Part shown: positions 1 to 6,619 of the stretch, one piece after another
Layout: each line of letters begins with the position of its first letter
Numbering within the stretch: position 1 is the first letter of the stretch
Source: Sulfurimonas sp.
GTDB lineage: Bacteria > Campylobacterota > Campylobacteria > Campylobacterales > Sulfurimonadaceae
Reading direction: 5' to 3'
Length of the DNA: 7,845 nucleotides
Assembly: GCA_024762705.1 (NCBI GenBank)
Contig: JANTGW010000040.1
Span: forward strand, 1 to 7,845
The notes under the pieces: generated by a model
Seen by the model: only the letters and a program-made list of their open reading frames with translations
Told to the model about the DNA's origin: nothing
Databases searched by the model: none
Translations under genes and position numbers: made by a program

Positions 1-926
1 ATATGCTTTCAAAAGAGATCGAAAAAATGGCTTTTATACATGAGCAAAGTGAAATATATATACGTGTAACAATTGGCGGTACTTTGGATTCAAGTGAGAT
101 GCTTGAAAAAGCAGATATTGCCTTAAAGCTTGCAAAAGAACATAAGAAATACTTTTTACTTTATGATGAAAACTTAAATGTGGAAAGACAGTACCAAGAA
201 AATATGGAATGGGTGAAAAAGCTAAAGTCTGCAATGAAAGAAGATAGAATAGTTCCTTATTTTCAAGCTATCTTTGACAGTCAAACAGAAAAAGCGGTTA
301 GCTATGAGTGTTTGATCAGACTGATAGAGACTGACGGCTCGGCTATAGGACCATATAAGTTTTTGGAGATTGCCAAAAAAAGTAAACTCTATCCCAATCT
401 AACTATGATAATGATTGAAAAAAGTTGCCAATATTTTCAATACATGGACACAACTTTTTCTGTTAACCTTTCCATCAATGATATTCTTGATGTAGAAATG
501 GTTGCCTACATTCAAAATACTATCAAAAAATATGATGTATGCAACAAAATAGTCTTTGAAATCCTTGAAACAGAAGGGATTGAAAACTATGAAGAAGTTT
601 CTTCATTTATTTTAAATATGAGACGGCTAGGATGTAAGATTTCAATAGATGACTTTGGTTCAGGATATTCTAGCTTTGAGCATATTCTTAAACTAGATAT
701 TGATTATATTAAAATCGACGGAAGTTTGATAAAGAACCTTGAAACAGATAATAATTCACTTATAGTAGTTGAGACGATTGTTGATTTTGCGAAGAGGTTG
801 AATTTAGTAACTGTAGCAGAGTTTGTGCACAACGAAGCAGTATTTGAAATAATCAAATCACTTGGCATTGAGCGTGCACAAGGCTTCTTTCTGGCAGAGC
901 CAGAAAGAAAGATAGCAGAAGACTAG
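1..926 (+). CDS. GGDEF-EAL domain protein, probable cyclic-di-GMP phosphodiesterase (5' partial)
   Basis: The 3' part of a longer gene that enters from the left edge; the ATG at 3 is probably internal, because translation from it begins in the middle of a domain. Numbering from that Met, residues 1-57 look like the end of a GGDEF domain (VTIGGT near 22-27, ADIALKLAK at 37-45). The GGDEF signature itself lies outside the window, so cyclase activity cannot be judged. Residues about 75-305 are an EAL domain, which in this family hydrolyses cyclic-di-GMP to pGpG. The signature reads ECL (102-104) instead of EAL, keeping the metal-binding Glu. The other family active-site positions also appear intact: N155, E186, D216-D217 in DDFGSGYSS, K237, E273 and Q293. 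Phosphodiesterase activity is therefore likely, by inference. No membrane segment is visible in this part; sensory domains could lie upstream. The gene converges on the outer-membrane gene and overlaps it by 4 bases. Confidence 0.9.
   Translation, partial: MLSKEIEKMAFIHEQSEIYIRVTIGGTLDSSEMLEKADIALKLAKEHKKYFLLYDENLNVERQYQENMEWVKKLKSAMKEDRIVPYFQAIFDSQTEKAVSYECLIRLIETDGSAIGPYKFLEIAKKSKLYPNLTMIMIEKSCQYFQYMDTTFSVNLSINDILDVEMVAYIQNTIKKYDVCNKIVFEILETEGIENYEEVSSFILNMRRLGCKISIDDFGSGYSSFEHILKLDIDYIKIDGSLIKNLETDNNSLIVVETIVDFAKRLNLVTVAEFVHNEAVFEIIKSLGIERAQGFFLAEPERKIAED
885..909. repeat. 11-bp perfect inverted repeat (hairpin) at the convergent gene ends
   Basis: The arms TTCTTTCTGGC (885-895) and GCCAGAAAGAA (899-909) pair perfectly around a 3-base loop. 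The repeat lies in the last codons of the EAL gene, and 14 bases past the stop codon of the - strand outer-membrane gene. There is no T-run after the stem on either strand, so it is not a standard intrinsic terminator. It could be the 3' end structure of the outer-membrane mRNA. The arms encode the family-typical GFFLAEP stretch, so chance plus coding constraint remains possible. Confidence 0.6.
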
Positions 927-2497
927 TATCTGTATCTAATATAGAAACGGATGTCTTGTGCTTTATCTACAACATTTGAAGCGTCATATGGACTTAAAGG
1001 ATTTCCTGTAGTTAAAGAATCAATGCTCATAGCACTACCAGTTGCACTACCAAAGAATCCATTACTTCCAGTATATTTATAGTCTATATATGTATAACGG
1101 ACTTGCAGTGATAAAATATCATCTATCAAAGGCTCTGTAAAATATGCTTCATATGCATCACCGCGTGCAGCAAGTTTGGAACCGATATTTGTGTCTTCAC
1201 CATATGTAACACTTCTCCAGTATTTAGAACCGTGATTAAACTCTAAGCCCCATCTTCCTTCTTCAGTCACAAGTGAAGGTGTCTGTAGTCCAACCCAGTA
1301 TGAATAGCCTTTAACACTTTCATCAACTGCACTACCGAGCATGCTTTGCCCTTTATCAGGATCTGTAATACTCATTGCACCGCTTACAAAGAAAATAGTA
1401 TCATCTAAAAAGTCGCTGATACCATCACCTATTCCATTTGCAACAAAGTTAGCTGTAATTGCATGTATATTTCCTACGGTATCAAATCCATTCATAGTAG
1501 CATTAGCATCAATTAAATTGCTTGCATAATAGTACTGAGAGTTGATAGAATATTGACCATCACTCCAAGGTGTGAAAATTAAACCGACTAAATCAATTGC
1601 AGCGTTGTCTGTTGTTGTGTCCGCATATGGTGCTGCATTAAATCTTGGTGCAGCATTACTCATCCCGCGACCGGCACAAAATTTTACATACATACCATTT
1701 ATACCTGTTATATTTTCTAGTACAAACTTTGAGCTTAGACCGTCAAATTCAACATTGATGTTATGACCCATAGGAGATGCAGCGCGGTCGTCATCTCTTA
1801 AGTTTACAAGGTGGCCGTTAGTTGAAGGACGACGTCCGATGCTGAAAGTCCATGGAACGTCAGTACCTATAAATGTGTCATTTTTATAGAAAAAATATGC
1901 CGAACGCACTCTTAACGTATCATCATAAGCATTTTCATTGGCTATCCAGTCAAATGCTTCAAAATAAGAATTGTAAGGAGCTGAAGTTCCACTTCTTGCA
2001 CCAAAGGCTTTATTGTATGCAAGCTGACCTGTAAAGCTTAAGTTTTCTGTAGCAGCCCAGTTCATGTTTAACCAAAGTCTGTTTGTCATAAAAGCATCAT
2101 TTTCCTGTTTACTTCCGTCTGCCATTTTGTACTGAAGGTTTTCAACAGCAAATCTGTAATCTACACCAAATTTTAGATGGTTTCCGTTTGTGTTTCTGTT
2201 AAGATCTGCGATTGAGTCCTGGATTTCTGCAAGTTGTTCTTCAACTGTCATTTCATCATCATCACCTTCATCCTCATTATCAGCTGAGGCTGTCTCTTTG
2301 GCATCATCTGAATCTTCATCAGCATCTTCTTGTGTCATTGAAGCATGTTCTTTTGCTTTAAGTGCATCAAGCTCTTTTTTCATTTTTTTCATTTCAAGTT
2401 CCATTGCCTGGAACCTGTCATACATTGACTCGGCGTTCACATTTGTCGTTCCTAAAATAGCAATAGTTGCTAAAGAAAGTAGTAGAGGTTTCTTCAT
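923..2497 (-). CDS. DUF3373-like outer-membrane beta-barrel protein with coiled-coil and acidic N-terminal region
   Basis: Start chosen at the ATG at 2497-2495 (524 aa): it has AAAAAGGGAT just upstream and opens a clear signal peptide, MKKPLLLS followed by a hydrophobic core, with a likely cleavage after VNA (residue 22). The frame is open to another ATG at 2536, but that start would put 13 polar residues before the signal and overlap the likely -10. In the mature protein, residues 25-50 form a Met/Lys/Glu-rich heptad-like helix, 57-82 are extremely acidic (Asp/Glu runs), 83-100 are again helical, and from about 107 to the end alternating aromatic/polar strands suggest a beta-barrel ending in RFYIRYRY, with the terminal aromatic residue typical of outer-membrane proteins. 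Stretches such as LKFGVDYRF, RLWLNMNW and SIGRRPSTNG recall the DUF3373 family, whose function is unknown as far as I know. Barrel location and any transport role are inferred. It stands alone on this strand. Confidence 0.85.
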   Translation of the reverse strand: MKKPLLLSLATIAILGTTNVNAESMYDRFQAMELEMKKMKKELDALKAKEHASMTQEDADEDSDDAKETASADNEDEGDDDEMTVEEQLAEIQDSIADLNRNTNGNHLKFGVDYRFAVENLQYKMADGSKQENDAFMTNRLWLNMNWAATENLSFTGQLAYNKAFGARSGTSAPYNSYFEAFDWIANENAYDDTLRVRSAYFFYKNDTFIGTDVPWTFSIGRRPSTNGHLVNLRDDDRAASPMGHNINVEFDGLSSKFVLENITGINGMYVKFCAGRGMSNAAPRFNAAPYADTTTDNAAIDLVGLIFTPWSDGQYSINSQYYYASNLIDANATMNGFDTVGNIHAITANFVANGIGDGISDFLDDTIFFVSGAMSITDPDKGQSMLGSAVDESVKGYSYWVGLQTPSLVTEEGRWGLEFNHGSKYWRSVTYGEDTNIGSKLAARGDAYEAYFTEPLIDDILSLQVRYTYIDYKYTGSNGFFGSATGSAMSIDSLTTGNPLSPYDASNVVDKAQDIRFYIRYRY

Positions 2498-2500
2498 TTC

Positions 2501-2510
2501 ATCCCTTTTT
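2501..2510 (-). promoter_or_regulatory. Ribosome binding site of the outer-membrane protein gene
   Basis: Read on the - strand this is AAAAAGGGAT, with the GGG 5 bases before the ATG at 2497. It decides the start: the upstream in-frame ATG at 2536 has no comparable purine run. Confidence 0.6.
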
Positions 2511-2527
2511 TGTGTTATTTCTGTGAT

Positions 2528-2533
2528 ACTATA
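2528..2533 (-). promoter_or_regulatory. Putative -10 element of the outer-membrane protein gene
   Basis: The - strand reads TATAGT here, with AT-rich sequence upstream and no clear -35, as is usual for sigma-70 promoters of this phylum. Transcription would begin near 2521, giving a 5' UTR of about 25 nt that contains the ribosome binding site. CATAAT at 2579-2584 on the same strand is a weaker alternative. Confidence 0.4.
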
Positions 2534-2647
2534 CATTCTTTAAGATAAATTTACTTTTAAATATCAATATAAATATTAATTATGAGTGTGTGATGTTCTA
2601 CTGTATTGAAAAAACATATAAAAAGCTTTGTTTAAATATATATTGAG

Positions 2648-2653
2648 TATAAT
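2648..2653 (+). promoter_or_regulatory. Promoter -10 (TATAAT) of the rpsB-tsf operon
   Basis: A perfect TATAAT in the sequence TTGAGTATAATTCGCGG, behind an AT-rich stretch without a recognisable -35 hexamer. Transcription would start near 2660, followed by an rpsB leader of about 150 nt. The C+G-containing stretch right after the box (TCGCGG) stands out from its AT-rich surroundings. Confidence 0.6.
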
Positions 2654-2702
2654 TCGCGGATTTTTCTTTTACTTACATGTAATTGAAAATATTAACAGGT
2701 AT

Positions 2703-2768
2703 GTGCCAAAAGTCAGTGCAACCCATTTTTTAATGGATTATTGCCCGGCATTACCGAAGCCAACTGAC
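2703..2768 (+). promoter_or_regulatory. Structured rpsB leader RNA, candidate S2 autoregulatory element
   Basis: The leader can fold into a branched structure. An outer stem pairs GTCAGT (2712-2717) with ACTGAC (2763-2768). Inside it, GCAA (2718-2721) pairs with TTGC (2741-2744), capped by CCATT (2723-2727) with AATGG (2732-2736) around a TTTT loop. A short third arm pairs GGC (2747-2749) with GCC (2759-2761), or alternatively CGG (2746-2748) with CCG (2754-2756). TGCC (2704-2707) can also pair with GGCA (2747-2750), which would make a pseudoknot. In Escherichia coli the rpsB leader is a structured RNA through which S2 represses rpsB-tsf; whether this element is related is inference. The location just before rpsB and the amount of nested pairing support a regulatory role. 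Confidence 0.5.
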
Positions 2769-2807
2769 AAATTTCTGGTTTGAAAAATAACCTTTAAGGA
2801 TTACCCA

Positions 2808-3590
2808 ATGGTAACTATGAAAGACTTATTAGAATGTGGTGTACACTTCGGACACCAAACTCGTCGTTGGAACCCAAAAATGAAAAAATACATTTTCGGT
2901 GTTCGTAAAAATATCCATATTATAGATTTACAAAAAACTTTACGCTACTTCCGTAACACGTATCAAATTGTTATGGATGCTGCAGCAGAAGGTAAAACTA
3001 TACTTTTCGTCGGTACTAAAAAACAAGCTCGTAATTCAGTTCGTGAAGCTGCAATCGCTTGTGGTATGCCATATGTGGACAACAGATGGTTAGGTGGAAT
3101 GCTTACTAACTTTCCAACTATTCAAAAATCTATCCGTAAACTTGATGTTATTACTGAAATGCAAGAAAATGGTCAAATCAACTTATTGACAAAAAAAGAA
3201 GCACTTATGCTTGGTCGTCAAAAAGAGAAACTTGAGCAATATTTCGGTGGTATCCGTAATATGAAAAAACTTCCAGACATGTTATTTATAGTTGATGTTG
3301 TAAAAGAACACATCGCAGTTTTGGAAGCTCGTTGTTTAGATATTCCAGTTGTGGCTCCATTAGATACTAACTGTGATCCGGATCTTATCACTTACCCAAT
3401 TCCTGGTAATGATGATGCGATTCGTTCTATTCAACTTTTTTGTCGTGAAATGACAGCGGCTATCAATGAAGGAAAAGCACTTCGCGATGGTCAAGGTGAA
3501 GAAGTTGAGCAAACTGAAGAGGTTGCATCTGAGGAAGCAGCAGCTACAGAAGCTCCGGCAACTGAAGAAACTACTACAGAGGAAGCATAA
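2808..3590 (+). CDS. rpsB: 30S ribosomal protein S2
   Basis: S2 (uS2) of the small ribosomal subunit, needed for late assembly and for binding of S1 in well-studied bacteria. The 260-aa product begins [21 protein letters not shown], the hallmark N-terminus, and carries the other family stretches [42 protein letters not shown], and [21 protein letters not shown] split across about 184-205. The start is fixed by TAAGGA (2795-2800) 7 bases upstream and by the family N-terminus. After the conserved core (to about residue 228) comes an acidic tail rich in Glu, Thr and Ala, a common but variable S2 extension. It is the first gene of an operon with tsf, 2 bases downstream, and is preceded by a long structured leader that may mediate feedback by S2. 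Confidence 0.98.
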   Translation: MVTMKDLLECGVHFGHQTRRWNPKMKKYIFGVRKNIHIIDLQKTLRYFRNTYQIVMDAAAEGKTILFVGTKKQARNSVREAAIACGMPYVDNRWLGGMLTNFPTIQKSIRKLDVITEMQENGQINLLTKKEALMLGRQKEKLEQYFGGIRNMKKLPDMLFIVDVVKEHIAVLEARCLDIPVVAPLDTNCDPDLITYPIPGNDDAIRSIQLFCREMTAAINEGKALRDGQGEEVEQTEEVASEEAAATEAPATEETTTEEA

Positions 3591-3592
3591 TC

Positions 3593-4645
3593 ATGGCAGC
3601 AGTTACAGCAGCAATGGTAAAAGAGTTGCGTCAGGCTACTGACGCACCGATGATGGATTGTAAAAAAGTTTTAGTTGAAGCTGATGGAGATATGGAAAAA
3701 GCGAAAGAACTGCTTAAAGAACGTGGTATCGCTAAAGCGGCTAAAAAAGCTGACCGTGTTGCAGCAGAAGGGCTTGTTGGCCTTAAAATGGCTGATGACA
3801 ACTCTAAAGCTTCTGTTGTTGAAGTAAACTCTGAAACAGACTTCGTTGCACAAAATGAAGGTTTCCAAAATCTTGTAAAAGACACTGTTGAGGAAATTTA
3901 CAACAATGAACCTGCAGATGTAGATGCTCTTATGGCAAGTGAGTTTGGGACTAAATTTACTGATACTGTAACAAAAATCGGTGAGAAAATTGAAGTTCGC
4001 CGTTTTGGAACATTGACAGCTGGACCTGATGAAGCATTGAACTCTTACATTCACTCTAACAACCGTATTGCGGTTATAGTCAAAGCAAAATGTGACAGTG
4101 AAAAAACTGCTGATTGTATGAAAGATACACTCAAGCAAATTGCAATGCATGCTTCTGCTATGAAACCGTCAACATTAAGCTATAAAGATTTTGATCCTGA
4201 ATATGTTGAAGGTGAAACTAAAGGTCGTATTGAAGCATTGAAAAAAGAGAATGAAGAGTTGCAGAGACTTGGAAAACCTCTTAAAAATGTACCTAAATAT
4301 GTATCTATGATGCAGCTTACTGATGAAGTTATGGCACAGGCTGAAGCTGACATCAAAGCTGAATTACTTGCAGAAGGTAAGCCTGAGAAAATACTTGATA
4401 AAATTGTTCCAGGCAAACTTGCTCGTTTTGTTCTAGATAACACACTTCTAGATCAAGAGCAGGCATTATTAGACCAACAATATGTTTTAGATGATAAATT
4501 GACTGTGGCTCAAGCAGTTGAAAAAGCAGCAAAAGCATGTGGTGGTACTGCTGAAATCACTGAATTCATTCGCCTTGAAGTTGGTGAAGGAATTGAAAAA
4601 CAAGAAGACGACTTCGCAGCAGAAGTTGCAGCACAAATGGGTTAA
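3593..4645 (+). CDS. tsf: Translation elongation factor Ts
   Basis: EF-Ts, the guanine nucleotide exchange factor that releases GDP from EF-Tu in the cytoplasm. Residues 1-50 form the N-terminal UBA-like domain ([19 protein letters not shown]). The EF-Tu contact motif TDFVAQNE is at 82-89, and the typical C-terminal stretch [12 protein letters not shown] lies at 325-336, ending in DFAAEVAAQ. At 350 aa it is longer than the roughly 280 aa of E. coli EF-Ts. The extra length is mainly around 205-255, where a charged helix ([16 protein letters not shown], 215-230) is inserted; from memory EF-Ts of Campylobacter and Helicobacter is similarly long. Its ribosome binding site AGAGGAAG (3578-3585) lies within the last codons of rpsB, so the two genes are probably translationally linked. 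Confidence 0.98.
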   Translation: MAAVTAAMVKELRQATDAPMMDCKKVLVEADGDMEKAKELLKERGIAKAAKKADRVAAEGLVGLKMADDNSKASVVEVNSETDFVAQNEGFQNLVKDTVEEIYNNEPADVDALMASEFGTKFTDTVTKIGEKIEVRRFGTLTAGPDEALNSYIHSNNRIAVIVKAKCDSEKTADCMKDTLKQIAMHASAMKPSTLSYKDFDPEYVEGETKGRIEALKKENEELQRLGKPLKNVPKYVSMMQLTDEVMAQAEADIKAELLAEGKPEKILDKIVPGKLARFVLDNTLLDQEQALLDQQYVLDDKLTVAQAVEKAAKACGGTAEITEFIRLEVGEGIEKQEDDFAAEVAAQMG

Positions 4646-4670
4646 GCCAAAGGCTTAGCTCATTTCTTTT
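4643..4670 (+). terminator. Weak rho-independent terminator after tsf
   Basis: TAAGCC (4643-4648) pairs with GGCTTA (4652-4657) around an AAA loop; the first arm includes the tsf stop codon. A T-rich tract (TTTCTTTTT, 4663-4671) follows, offset 5 bases from the stem. The short stem and offset suggest partial termination. Confidence 0.5.
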
Positions 4671-4708
4671 TCCCTTTTCTTTCTTTTTTAAAATAATCTT
4701 TCTTTTAA

Positions 4709-4717
4709 TGTTATAAT
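4709..4717 (+). promoter_or_regulatory. Extended -10 promoter (TGTTATAAT) of the flavoprotein gene, leaderless
   Basis: TG-T-TATAAT is a full extended -10. Only 6 bases separate it from the ATG at 4724, so transcription is expected to begin at or next to the A of the start codon. No Shine-Dalgarno sequence is present. Confidence 0.6.
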
Positions 4718-4723
4718 TGTTAC

Positions 4724-5929
4724 ATGAATACCAATACAGCTTGTAAAATAATTGTTATAGGTGGCGGTTACGGCGGACTTAGTGTAGTGAATGAACTTGC
4801 AAAGTACCCTAGTAACAGGATTACACTTATAGATAAAAATGCATACCATTTCATGCAGACAGATGTGTATGAGCTCATCGCAAATGAAAAAGACTTTGCA
4901 AAAGTGTGTGTTGATTTATTTACTTACTGCAGCGGATTTGATACAAATGTCAGTTTTGTGAAGCAAGAAGTAAATGACATAGACTTTAAAAATAAAAAAG
5001 TTATTACTCAAATTGAACGTTTCTCTTATGACTATCTTGTTATGGCTGTTGGTTCAAGGACGAAATTCATGCCTGGCATAGAGGGCTTAAAGGAGTATGC
5101 TCATGGTGTTAAGGCCTTACATCGTGCCATGTATTTTAAACAAAAATTTGAAATGTCACTTTTTAAAAAAGTACAAGAGAGTGGTGTTACATGTAAGCCT
5201 TTAAGCATAGTAGTCGCAGGTGCAGGGCTCAGTGGTGTTGAAATTGCTGCACAAATGGCATCTTTTGCAAAAGAATTTTATTGCAATAATAATTTTTTAT
5301 GTAGAAAATTGAATATAATTTTGGTGAATTCATCGCAGCGAATACTTAAAGGACTTGATCCATATTTGGTTGAAAAATCTGAAAAGCGTTTACGTGCTTT
5401 AGAAATAGAGATAAAAAATGAAGTAAAAGTGATTTCACTTACAAAGGATACGGTTTCACTCAGTAACGGCGAAGTGATATCAATGGATTTTATGATTTTT
5501 GCCGGTGGTATAGAGCCAAATGGACTAATATATAAACTTGACCTAGAAAAAAATGAAAGAGGTTTTCTGAATATAAATCCATATTTACAGGTGACAGGAC
5601 ATAATGATGTATTTGCAGTAGGTGATTGTGCCACCTTGTACAATAAGGGTAAGCTTGTTGCTCCAACAGCTGACGTTGCAGAACAGATGGCAGTCGTTTG
5701 CAGTGATAATATAATTAGAATGAGCCAAAATAAAGCACTTAAAGAACATGAAATACGTTTGCGGGGAACATTGATCGCACTTGGACGCAGGTATGCAGTT
5801 GGAAAAGTGATGAATATACACATAAGCGGGTATATTGCCTATGTTATGAAAAAAATAATCGAAAAAATGTATTTTGTAAAACTCGACCGTCACTCGAAAA
5901 AGGGCTGTGAGAAAATATTTGAAACTTGA
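4724..5929 (+). CDS. Type II NADH:quinone oxidoreductase-like FAD/NAD(P)-dependent oxidoreductase
   Basis: A 401-aa flavoprotein of the two-dinucleotide-fold family, most like type II NADH dehydrogenases (NDH-2), which pass electrons from NADH to quinone at the inner face of the membrane without pumping protons. The FAD-binding fold opens with GGGYGG (13-18) and the acidic D37 in LIDKN. A second Rossmann motif for NAD(P)H is GAGLSGVEIAA (166-176). The FAD-closing motif NDVFAVGDCA lies at 294-303, followed by APTADVAEQ (313-321), matching the NDH-2 region near the quinone site. The C-terminus (about 366-391) is a Gly/aromatic-rich helix with basic residues that could attach to the membrane. 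Sulfide:quinone oxidoreductase is a relative; the redox cysteine pair typical of those enzymes is not evident, so NDH-2-like is preferred. The substrate is not proven. The start is firm: the first fold begins right after residue 7. The gene sits between tsf and the ABC gene with its own promoter. Confidence 0.85.
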   Translation: MNTNTACKIIVIGGGYGGLSVVNELAKYPSNRITLIDKNAYHFMQTDVYELIANEKDFAKVCVDLFTYCSGFDTNVSFVKQEVNDIDFKNKKVITQIERFSYDYLVMAVGSRTKFMPGIEGLKEYAHGVKALHRAMYFKQKFEMSLFKKVQESGVTCKPLSIVVAGAGLSGVEIAAQMASFAKEFYCNNNFLCRKLNIILVNSSQRILKGLDPYLVEKSEKRLRALEIEIKNEVKVISLTKDTVSLSNGEVISMDFMIFAGGIEPNGLIYKLDLEKNERGFLNINPYLQVTGHNDVFAVGDCATLYNKGKLVAPTADVAEQMAVVCSDNIIRMSQNKALKEHEIRLRGTLIALGRRYAVGKVMNIHISGYIAYVMKKIIEKMYFVKLDRHSKKGCEKIFET

Positions 5930-5949
5930 TATATTAAGCAAGACTAGAA

Positions 5950-5955
5950 TATAAT
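5950..5955 (+). promoter_or_regulatory. Promoter -10 (TATAAT) of the ABC ATPase-fliR genes, leaderless
   Basis: A perfect TATAAT with 6 bases (TGTCTT) before the ATG at 5962, and no Shine-Dalgarno sequence in the 32-base gap after the flavoprotein stop. Transcription should start at or very near the start codon. The layout copies that of the flavoprotein gene. Confidence 0.55.
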
Positions 5956-5961
5956 TGTCTT

Positions 5962-6606
5962 ATGAATCTATTATCTGCTAAAAACCTGTCACACTCATTT
6001 GAATATGAACTTTTTTCTGATGTGTCTTTGTCTTTAAATACAAATGAAAGTATTGCCATTATCGGTATGAGCGGAAGCGGGAAGTCCACTCTTTTGCATC
6101 TTCTTTCTACGCTTTTAACACCGCAAAAAGGAAGTATAGAGCTTTTTGGTAAGGATGTAGCTTTAATGAGTAAAAAAGAGCTTACGCTTATTAAACGAAA
6201 CAAGCTTGGAATTGTCTTTCAATCACATTATCTTTTTAAAGGTTTTACTGCTTATGAGAATCTTGAAGTAGCAGAGATACTCTCACGCAAAAAGATAGAT
6301 AAGTCACTGATAGAAAATTTAGAGATACAGCAGTGTATGCATCAAAAAGTAACAGAACTTTCAGGCGGACAACAACAGCGCGTTTCTATTGCAAGAGTAC
6401 TGACAAAAAAACCATCAATAATATTTGCAGATGAACCTACAGGAAACCTTGATAATCAGACAGCTTCGGAAGTTATGAAGCTTTTCTTTGATTATTGTGA
6501 ACAAAACAATGCAGGTATGATACTTGTAACGCATGACAATGAGTTGGCACATATGTGTAAATATGTCTACAAGCTTGAAGACAAAGAGTTAAAGCAGATT
6601 AAGTAA
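5962..6606 (+). CDS. ABC transporter ATP-binding protein, LolD/MacB-like
   Basis: A complete 214-aa ATPase subunit of the small LolD/MacB/FtsE type. Motifs in order: Walker [10 protein letters not shown] (35-43), Q-loop Q87 in IVFQSHYLF, signature LSGGQQQR (133-140), Walker [13 protein letters not shown] (153-164) with catalytic E158, and switch histidine H191 in VTHD. All catalytic residues are present. Relatives power lipoprotein release (LolCDE), macrolide or peptide efflux (MacB) or cell-wall hydrolase control (FtsEX). No membrane partner is encoded in this window, so the permease must be elsewhere and the substrate is unknown; the resemblance to LolD is by family only. The ATG is supported by the first beta-strand [11 protein letters not shown] beginning right at the N-terminus. 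fliR follows 13 bases downstream. From memory, the same ATPase-fliR pairing occurs in Campylobacter jejuni, suggesting a long-standing link. Confidence 0.92.
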   Translation: MNLLSAKNLSHSFEYELFSDVSLSLNTNESIAIIGMSGSGKSTLLHLLSTLLTPQKGSIELFGKDVALMSKKELTLIKRNKLGIVFQSHYLFKGFTAYENLEVAEILSRKKIDKSLIENLEIQQCMHQKVTELSGGQQQRVSIARVLTKKPSIIFADEPTGNLDNQTASEVMKLFFDYCEQNNAGMILVTHDNELAHMCKYVYKLEDKELKQIK

Positions 6607-6619
6607 AGAGGACGGGATT

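Noticed and set aside
2498..2536. N-terminal extension of the outer-membrane protein from the ATG at 2536
   Set aside because: It would put 13 polar residues ahead of a normal signal peptide, lacks a ribosome site and covers the likely -10; the ATG at 2497 has both ribosome site and signal sequence.
2190..2543. Ser-rich + strand open frame opposite the outer-membrane gene
   Set aside because: It is the antisense reading of the acidic and lysine-rich coding region; low-complexity composition and no ribosome site.
2541..2640. AT-rich middle of the divergent gap as a possible operator or origin
   Set aside because: Only imperfect AT palindromes are visible and no repeated boxes (for example DnaA-like); nothing beyond ordinary intergenic AT-richness.
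2701..2733. Ten-codon open frame (ATG to TAA) in the rpsB leader, as a possible leader peptide
   Set aside because: No properly spaced Shine-Dalgarno sequence precedes it, and its bases are better explained by the RNA stems. Short frames of this size are expected by chance.
3671..4150. 159-codon - strand open frame within tsf
   Set aside because: Shadow of the certain tsf coding sequence, with no recognisable protein features.
5278..5823. 181-codon - strand open frame within the flavoprotein gene
   Set aside because: Shadow of a well-supported gene; Ser/Ile-rich translation without domain motifs.
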